From assembly GCF_009938165.1 (NCBI RefSeq), contig NZ_AP019649.1, positions 1,426,001 to 1,490,000 on the forward strand: a stretch of 64,000 bases of DNA, written 5' to 3'. Below the pieces are notes generated by a model that did no database searches, was not told where the DNA came from, and was given only the letters and a program-made list of their open reading frames with translations. The DNA is from Vibrio taketomensis. GTDB lineage: Bacteria; Pseudomonadota; Gammaproteobacteria; Enterobacterales; Vibrionaceae. Made by a program: the position numbers and the translations under genes. Of this stretch, positions 58,427-64,000 are shown piece by piece. Each line of letters starts with the position of its first letter. Within the stretch, counting starts at the first letter, position 1.

Positions 58427-59374
58427 ATGAGTATCTATAATAACATCCTAGTAGTAGCTAATATCAATAGCGATGAACAACCTGCTCTAGCGCGCGCGAT
58501 GCAGCTAGCGGCAAAGAGTCGCTCTCGAAGCCAAATTACTTTCTTTCTATCCATCTACGACTTTTCTTATGACATGACATCTATGCTCTCAGTTGACGAG
58601 CGAAATGCTATGCGCCGAGGCGTCATTCATCAAAGAGAACAGTGGATGAATACGGTATCAGAACCGTATATCAATGATTCAGTCGATTTTAATGTCGTTG
58701 TCGTTTGGCATAATCGCCCTTACGAAGCAATTATCGCCGAGGTGTTTTCTGGCGGACACGATATTGTAATCAAAGGCACGCGTAAGCATGACATTTTAGA
58801 ATCGGTGATTTTCACTCCTACCGATTGGCACTTACTGCGAAAATGCCCTGCTCCTGTACTGTTGGTTAAAAATGCAGATTGGCCTGAAAACGCCAGTATT
58901 CTTGCCTCAGTCCATGTGGGTTCAGAAAATGAGACGCACCAAAGTCTCAACGATTCAATGGTTGACCAGCTAAACAGTTTGTCAGAGCGATTAGACGCTA
59001 AGCCATATTTGGTGAACGCTTACCCTGTTACGCCTGCAAACATCACCATCGAATTACCAGAGTTTGATCCAACGACATACACAGATGCAGTTCGTGGTCA
59101 TCACTTAACAGCGATGAAAGCACTGCGTCAAAAACATGGTTACGATGAAGAACAAACCATCGTTGAACAAGGTTTACCTGAAGATATTATTCCCGAAGCA
59201 GCCAATAAACTGAATGCAGCAATGGTGATTATCGGTACTACCGGCAGAACTGGTTTATCAGCCGTATTTATCGGTAACACCGCAGAGCATGTGATTGATA
59301 AAATCAACTGTGATATTCTGGCGCTCAAACCGGATGGATACATCAGTCCATTGGATCCTCAAACGGCTATCTAA
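58427..59374 (+). CDS. uspE: Universal stress protein E
   Basis: 315-residue tandem universal stress protein linked to DNA damage resistance and motility/adhesion in E. coli. Two Usp domains: first with IYNNILVVANINSDEQPALA and VVKGTRKHDILESVIFTPTD. The second ends in the nucleotide-type loop VIIGTTGRTGLSAVFIGNTA followed by EHVIDKINCDILALKP. GGAGG precedes the ATG. Position after fnr matches E. coli. Confidence 0.94.
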   Translation: MSIYNNILVVANINSDEQPALARAMQLAAKSRSRSQITFFLSIYDFSYDMTSMLSVDERNAMRRGVIHQREQWMNTVSEPYINDSVDFNVVVVWHNRPYEAIIAEVFSGGHDIVIKGTRKHDILESVIFTPTDWHLLRKCPAPVLLVKNADWPENASILASVHVGSENETHQSLNDSMVDQLNSLSERLDAKPYLVNAYPVTPANITIELPEFDPTTYTDAVRGHHLTAMKALRQKHGYDEEQTIVEQGLPEDIIPEAANKLNAAMVIIGTTGRTGLSAVFIGNTAEHVIDKINCDILALKPDGYISPLDPQTAI

Positions 59375-59394
59375 ACAATATATTTAATCGTACC

Positions 59395-59423
59395 AATCCC
59401 CTTCATTGAAGGGGATTTTTTTG
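59395..59423 (+). terminator. uspE terminator
   Basis: AATCCCC, loop, GGGGATT with following T-run. Confidence 0.88.
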
Positions 59424-59552
59424 TTCCTACCGCAAAACCACTGGCATCTCTAGAATTTATCCGTATTATACGCCCTTCATACTTTCTTAAGCCTCTTTTC
59501 ACGCTTACCTGAGTATGAATGTGTTTAAGATTACAGATAAGACTGCGAACTA

Positions 59553-60485
59553 ATGACCGAGCAAACTCAAGAGCTAACTAAAGCTCAACAATATAATTTC
59601 AACAAACTACAAAAGCGTATTCGTCGCAACACTGGTCAAGCAATCCAAGACTTCAACATGATTGAAGATGGTGACCGTATTATGGTGTGTTTGTCTGGCG
59701 GTAAAGACAGCTTTACTATGTTGGATATTTTGATGAGCCTGCAAAAGAGCGCGCCTATCTCATTTTCACTAGTTGCAGTTAACCTTGACCAAAAACAACC
59801 AGGTTTCCCAGGTCACATTCTGCCTGAGTATCTCGAGTCAATTGGTGTTGAGTACAAGATTGTAGAAGAAGACACATACTCTATCGTTCAAGATAAGATC
59901 CCTGAAGGTAAAACAACGTGTTCATTATGTTCGCGTCTGCGTCGTGGTATTTTGTACCGTACCGCGAAAGAACTTGGTGCGACTAAGATTGCGCTAGGTC
60001 ACCATCGTGATGACATTCTTGAAACCTTGTTCTTGAACATGTTCCATGGCGGCAAGATGAAAGGTATGCCACCTAAGCTGGTTTCTGACAATGGCGAGCA
60101 CGTGGTTATTCGCCCGTTAGCGTACTGCCGTGAGAAAGACATCATCAAATATGCGGATATGCGTGAATATCCAATTATCCCATGTAACCTTTGCGGTTCT
60201 CAGCCAAATCTACAACGTCAAGCAATCAAACAGATGCTAAACGATTGGGATAAACGCTTCCCTGGCCGAATTGAAAGCATGTTCCGCGCGATGCAAAATG
60301 TAGTGCCAAGTCACCTTGCTGACTTTGAACTGTTTGATTTCAAATCGATCAACCGTGATTCAGGTGTGATCAACGGTGGTGACATCGGTTTTGATAAAGA
60401 AGAGATCCCTGCACAAAACTTTGTTGATGAAGATATCGTGCAAGAGTTTGACCCAAGCTTAAAGCTTGATGTAACAAACCTATAA
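59553..60485 (+). CDS. ttcA: tRNA 2-thiocytidine biosynthesis protein TtcA
   Basis: Iron-sulfur enzyme adding sulfur to C32 of tRNAs. PP-loop [15 protein letters not shown] near residue 50, cluster/sulfur cysteines in [15 protein letters not shown] and [15 protein letters not shown], and [20 protein letters not shown]. 310 residues, standard. Intact frame. Confidence 0.96.
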   Translation: MTEQTQELTKAQQYNFNKLQKRIRRNTGQAIQDFNMIEDGDRIMVCLSGGKDSFTMLDILMSLQKSAPISFSLVAVNLDQKQPGFPGHILPEYLESIGVEYKIVEEDTYSIVQDKIPEGKTTCSLCSRLRRGILYRTAKELGATKIALGHHRDDILETLFLNMFHGGKMKGMPPKLVSDNGEHVVIRPLAYCREKDIIKYADMREYPIIPCNLCGSQPNLQRQAIKQMLNDWDKRFPGRIESMFRAMQNVVPSHLADFELFDFKSINRDSGVINGGDIGFDKEEIPAQNFVDEDIVQEFDPSLKLDVTNL

Positions 60486-60525
60486 TGTAATTTGATTGTC
60501 TAATGATTTAAGCAAACGAAATGAT

Positions 60526-60550
60526 AAAAGGTCGCAGTAGCGACCTTTTT
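60526..60550. terminator. Bidirectional terminator between ttcA and the DUF2987 gene
   Basis: AAGGTCGC, AGTA loop, GCGACCTT with T on one side and A on the other. Confidence 0.88.
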
Positions 60551-60558
60551 GATATCTG

Positions 60559-61218
60559 TTATTTAGCATTTGGCAAATAAGGTAAGATCCTCGCCGTTGG
60601 CTCAGGAAGAGTAACGTAACCACTTTCGCCGATTTCACTCAATGCAATTTGCACTTTACCATCAACGATAGGTTTCACTGTTCCATTTGAAAAGTGAATT
60701 TGAGAGTTGAGCGCATTGGCAAACTCTAACGTTACGCCTTCAACATCAGGAGTAAACCAGCTTGCAAATATACCGCCAAGTTCTTCAAGAATAGATTGCA
60801 TCTGGGGCAACAGATTTTCAATTTGTTGATAGCTTACTTGACCCGACATTGGTTGCTTGGTCATGACAACCATAGAAAAATCACAGCGTTGATCTTGTGG
60901 CGTATCCACAAACACTAATGGATTGGCTGAGCGCAAATTATTATCCAGAGGCACGAGAACTTCTTGATATGGTGAGATTTCAAGCTCTTCATAGTGCTCT
61001 TCTTTTTCCATCCATGCCTTTTCTATCTCACAGAGTTTATTTGTATCAGCATTGGTAAAGAAAAAACCGACTTTGACATCGTCATGCCCTTCACTCGCGT
61101 TCTGCTTCATATGTGTAAACAGCTTTGAGTAGGTGAACATGTATTCTTGCGCTTGGCTTGATAAAGAAACAGCGCTTAAAAGCGCTGCTGATAATAGAGA
61201 GAGCGTTACTTTCTTCAT
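60559..61218 (-). CDS. DUF2987 exported protein
   Basis: 219 residues with a signal peptide (MKKVTLSLLSAALLSAVSLS, SQA-Q). Mature part begins EYMFTYSKLFTHMKQN and shows two cysteines (KLCEIEK; QRCDFSM). The layout matches the DUF2987 family of gammaproteobacteria, whose function is unknown. Its start overlaps the stop of the Bax-like gene upstream by four bases, so the three minus-strand genes here form an operon. Confidence 0.8.
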   Translation of the reverse strand: MKKVTLSLLSAALLSAVSLSSQAQEYMFTYSKLFTHMKQNASEGHDDVKVGFFFTNADTNKLCEIEKAWMEKEEHYEELEISPYQEVLVPLDNNLRSANPLVFVDTPQDQRCDFSMVVMTKQPMSGQVSYQQIENLLPQMQSILEELGGIFASWFTPDVEGVTLEFANALNSQIHFSNGTVKPIVDGKVQIALSEIGESGYVTLPEPTARILPYLPNAK

Positions 61219-62048
61219 TGAATGCTTTGATCGTTATAATTCGTCCAGAATTTATCATTATGCTCGATCATTGTTTGCAAGTCCTTGACATATGCCTCAC
61301 CACGCTCAGAATATTTTAACAATCCATTGGTTAGCGCGATAGCTGCATTGGTATCAATCAGGTTTTTACCCGCGTTAGCACGGTCAAAACGGATTTCACG
61401 CAAGTCAAAGTACGCTTTGTTACGGTTAACATTCATAAAATAGCGATGGATTGACTCTTGTACAGAAGAAAACTTGGCAACTTCATGGGCAGCCCCTTCG
61501 CTACGTTGTAACGGAACCAAACCACATCCTTGGGTATAACACCACTGACCAAAAAAGTTGTTTGCTTGAGTGGCGAATCGCGACGTACCCCACGCTGACT
61601 CGTTTGCAGCTTGTGTCATTACCAAAGCTTCAGGTAACACGTTGACTCGATGTAACATCTTATCTAGCCACGCTTCTGTAATACCTTCAGTCGTTAACTC
61701 TACATTGTAAAGTTGGCCCAAGCGTTTGGCGTATGCAATATCCTCTGATGAAACATTACCCGCGGCATAATTAGCGTCGATTCGTTCCAGCCTTGCACGT
61801 TCTTTCTGTACGCGTTGATTTTCAAGGTGGATTCCCGGGCGCAAGTAATCAAAGAAAGCTTGTTTCTTAGTCGTCACATCGGACATGTTTGCAAAATCTG
61901 GGGCTGCACCTATTGCTTGCCCGATAAAGGTCACTTGGTTAGTCGATGTTTGCTCTTCAATTTTAGGTTCAAATTCATAGCGGTACCAACCAAATACAGC
62001 AACCGCAGCTGTTACAGCCGCGGTAGTAAAACGAGTGATCTTATGCAT
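61215..62048 (-). CDS. Bax-like N-acetylglucosaminidase-domain protein
   Basis: 277 residues from the ATG at 62048 (MHKITRF); an upstream in-frame TTG is not needed. N-terminal membrane anchor, then YLRPGIHLENQRVQKER and a glucosaminidase (GH73-like) domain: ALVMTQAANESAWGTSRFAT carries the catalytic Glu, with FFGQWCYTQGCGLVPL and ESIHRYFMNVNRNKAYFDLR. Resembles E. coli Bax, a presumed peptidoglycan hydrolase anchored in the periplasm. Overlaps the preceding gene by 8 bp. Confidence 0.85.
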   Translation of the reverse strand: MHKITRFTTAAVTAAVAVFGWYRYEFEPKIEEQTSTNQVTFIGQAIGAAPDFANMSDVTTKKQAFFDYLRPGIHLENQRVQKERARLERIDANYAAGNVSSEDIAYAKRLGQLYNVELTTEGITEAWLDKMLHRVNVLPEALVMTQAANESAWGTSRFATQANNFFGQWCYTQGCGLVPLQRSEGAAHEVAKFSSVQESIHRYFMNVNRNKAYFDLREIRFDRANAGKNLIDTNAAIALTNGLLKYSERGEAYVKDLQTMIEHNDKFWTNYNDQSIQ

Positions 62049-62871
62049 TAAACACCTGAGAGTTATTGTTGTCATCATCGTTATCATGCGAGCTCGCTGA
62101 TGCAACAATTTTTAACTTAATACCGAACATGTTGCGGTAAACAATACCTTTTACGTGGAAGAAGAATGGCAGGACAAAAATCAAACCTAATCCGTAGAAC
62201 ATCATACCAGCAAAGAACATCAATAAAACGAACAGATAGATCCCTGATAATACGAACAGCTTTTTGTTTACAGCTCTAAGTGACAGTAACAACGACTGCA
62301 TTGGCGGCACTTGTTTCTCACAGATAAGCAGAAGTGAGTTACTAAACGCGACCATCATGTACATAGATAGATAAGGAACAATAAACCCTGGCAACAGTGT
62401 TTGAATCAAGTACTGCAGTATCACTACGGCTAAAGTTGCGATGATAATTGGTACTGTAAATTGTAAGCCTTTCAACATATGGCGAGATTTAGTGCCTAAG
62501 CCAGCAGCGTGACTCATTGCCATTAAACAGATACCTGCATATAAAGGCGCACTAATGACTTCGTAACTCAGATTAGCGACATAAATTGCCTGTACGATAG
62601 ACTGTAGAGCATTCACATCTGGGTTGTCTGTTGCTTCAAATAGAGTAAGAACGACAGATGGGTCGCCCAATTGCAGTTTTAGTGCAATGAAAAAAACTGC
62701 GATTTGAATGAATATGAGAGTGATGATCGCAGGCGTAAAAGAAAGGAAGTTCTTAACGGTTTGAGTCCAGGCCTCTTTTAGTACCTCTCCAACTTTCAAG
62801 TCATAGTTACCAGAAAGGGCTCGGTCGACCGTGCCCCCTAAGTTAACTTCTTTTTCTATATCATTGCTCAT
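62041..62871 (-). CDS. Hypothetical multi-pass membrane protein
   Basis: 276 residues, about five or six transmembrane segments (ITLIFIQIAVFFIAL; APLYAGICLMAMSHAAG; IIIATLAVVILQYLIQTL; IYLFVLLMFFAGMMFYGLGL) and an Asp/Asn-rich C-terminus. The layout is reminiscent of DUF975/YciC-type membrane proteins but I cannot assign a family. First gene of the minus-strand operon with the Bax-like and DUF2987 genes. Confidence 0.65.
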   Translation of the reverse strand: MSNDIEKEVNLGGTVDRALSGNYDLKVGEVLKEAWTQTVKNFLSFTPAIITLIFIQIAVFFIALKLQLGDPSVVLTLFEATDNPDVNALQSIVQAIYVANLSYEVISAPLYAGICLMAMSHAAGLGTKSRHMLKGLQFTVPIIIATLAVVILQYLIQTLLPGFIVPYLSMYMMVAFSNSLLLICEKQVPPMQSLLLSLRAVNKKLFVLSGIYLFVLLMFFAGMMFYGLGLIFVLPFFFHVKGIVYRNMFGIKLKIVASASSHDNDDDNNNSQVFNA

Positions 62872-63257
62872 TATAAATTCCGGCTAAATTGACCTTTTCT
62901 TACAGCTATCAATACGCGTTTGTAGGCTGAGTTGCAATCCTAAGGCTGTAGTAATAATTTCGATAATTCCCATTATACAAAAACCCGCTCTACACACACT
63001 TGGATTCTACATTTGCCTCTTGCTTTCTGGTTTGTTTGACTGATAATTAACCAACACAGAAGCCTTTAGCGAAATATAGGGCGTTTTTTTTTCTTTGTAT
63101 AGAAACTTGTAAGTGTCAGTAAAAACAGTATGGTAAATAATGTTTAGATTTACATACAAAATTTTTATATGTTAAAGAAAGAAAATGCTTTGAATTCACA
63201 CTATTGGTGATTATGATGCGCGCCTCTATTTGTAAAACTACGGGTCATTGACGATTA
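62872..63257. other. 386-bp divergent intergenic region before potA
   Basis: AT-rich leader that should hold the potA promoter and the promoter for the minus-strand operon. No gene, RNA or clear operator recognised. Confidence 0.4.
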
Positions 63258-64000
63258 ATGACCAATGTGGGAGAAAAACAGACGTTGAACAAACACACAG
63301 CAGAGCAACCAGTTATCCGTCTAACTGGGATTAGTAAGAGTTTCGATGACAAGGAAATCATCGGTAATCTTAACCTTGATGTTAACCACGGTGAATTTTT
63401 AACAATTCTAGGTCCATCAGGTTGTGGTAAAACCACCGTTCTTAGGATGATTGCAGGTTTTGAAACCGCAGATAATGGTAGCATTATCCTTGACGGTCAA
63501 AACGTAACTGAGGTCCCTGCTGAGCAAAGGCATGTCAACACTGTATTCCAGAGTTACGCCCTATTCCCGCACATGACCGTATTTGACAACGTGGCGTTTG
63601 GTTTGCGCATGCAGAAAGTTGCAGAAGCGGAAATTGAACCTCGCGTGATGGAAGCGTTACGCATGGTTCGCCTTGAAAAAATGGCACAGCGTAAACCTCA
63701 TCAACTATCTGGTGGCCAGCAGCAACGTATCGCGATCGCTCGCGCTGTTGTGAACAAGCCTAAAGTACTGCTTCTTGACGAATCACTGTCTGCACTTGAT
63801 TACAAACTACGTAAGCAAATGCAAATTGAGTTGAAACAACTTCAACGTCAACTAGGCATCACCTTTATCTTCGTTACTCACGACCAAGAAGAAGCCCTAT
63901 CTATGTCTGACCGCATCATCGTTATGCGCGAAGGTGTGATCGAGCAAGATGGCTCTCCTCGTGAAATCTATGAAGAACCGAAAAACCTATTTGTTGCTCG
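63258..64000 (+). CDS. potA: Spermidine/putrescine ABC transporter ATPase PotA, 3' end outside window
   Basis: ATP-binding subunit of the PotABCD polyamine importer. Visible are Walker [28 protein letters not shown], signature [14 protein letters not shown], Walker [12 protein letters not shown] and [13 protein letters not shown], followed by the PotA-type [12 protein letters not shown]. About 247 codons are in the window of a ~370-residue protein. The start may be ATG 63258 or GTG 63267; the latter aligns with the E. coli start (xGEKQTLN versus MGQSKKLN). Confidence 0.95.
   Translation, partial: MTNVGEKQTLNKHTAEQPVIRLTGISKSFDDKEIIGNLNLDVNHGEFLTILGPSGCGKTTVLRMIAGFETADNGSIILDGQNVTEVPAEQRHVNTVFQSYALFPHMTVFDNVAFGLRMQKVAEAEIEPRVMEALRMVRLEKMAQRKPHQLSGGQQQRIAIARAVVNKPKVLLLDESLSALDYKLRKQMQIELKQLQRQLGITFIFVTHDQEEALSMSDRIIVMREGVIEQDGSPREIYEEPKNLFVA

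Noticed and set aside
1..64000. CRISPR arrays, tRNA or rRNA genes, transposases or phage integrases
   Set aside because: None seen on either strand; the prophage uses dif and so needs no integrase of its own.

Overview
The window looks like the replication-terminus region of chromosome I of a Vibrio. The evidence is the Vibrio/enterobacterial gene order zapC-rlmL-uup-rmf-fabA-Lon-like-matP, a near-perfect matS site (28029-28041), dif-type XerCD sites beside matP, Vibrio-type DUF3466, DUF3634 and DUF2835 genes, and the 180-kDa-type NAD-glutamate dehydrogenase. The species cannot be fixed from the sequence alone.

Layout. 1-6.9 kb: end of an amino-acid ABC transporter binding protein, a siroheme-synthase N-terminal enzyme with a decayed methyltransferase tail, aro DAHP synthase with yajQ, a DUF4442 thioesterase-fold gene, an unknown membrane protein and a CvfB-like S1 protein. 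7-17.7 kb: the envelope-lipid genes letA-letB with rsmF, an ABC exporter behind a Fur-box-like site, then msrC-proQ-prc on the other strand. 17.7-39.6 kb: pepN, DUF2835, gdhB, pyrD, zapC, rlmL, a glutaredoxin-like gene, uup, a GlyGly-CTERM DUF3466 protein, rmf, fabA, a Lon-like protease, matP, DUF3634 and a periplasmic TolA-domain-III-like protein. 40-49.5 kb: a filamentous (inovirus) prophage inserted at dif. 49.8-60.5 kb: the cbb3 oxidase genes ccoNOQP, fixH-ccoI-ccoS, a TauE/SafE-like gene, fnr with an FNR box, uspE and ttcA. 60.5-64 kb: DUF2987, a Bax-like glucosaminidase, a membrane protein and the start of potA.

The prophage has the expected order on the minus strand: exonuclease, small membrane protein, gpA-type rolling-circle initiator, probable ssDNA-binding protein, coat protein with terminator, pIII-like adsorption protein, pVI-like protein, Zot, and a secreted TolA-III-like protein. 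A repressor-like gene with three evenly spaced operators sits at the right end. The most interesting observation is two small exported proteins, one inside and one just outside the prophage, that resemble each other and the C-terminal domain of TolA, the receptor of known filamentous Vibrio phages. They could be receptor decoys.

Data caution: many genes are broken by single-base shifts, mostly one missing base. About a dozen breaks fall in otherwise conserved host genes and over thirty in the prophage. I treat the host breaks as probable sequencing or assembly indels and give the full extent of each gene across its breaks.
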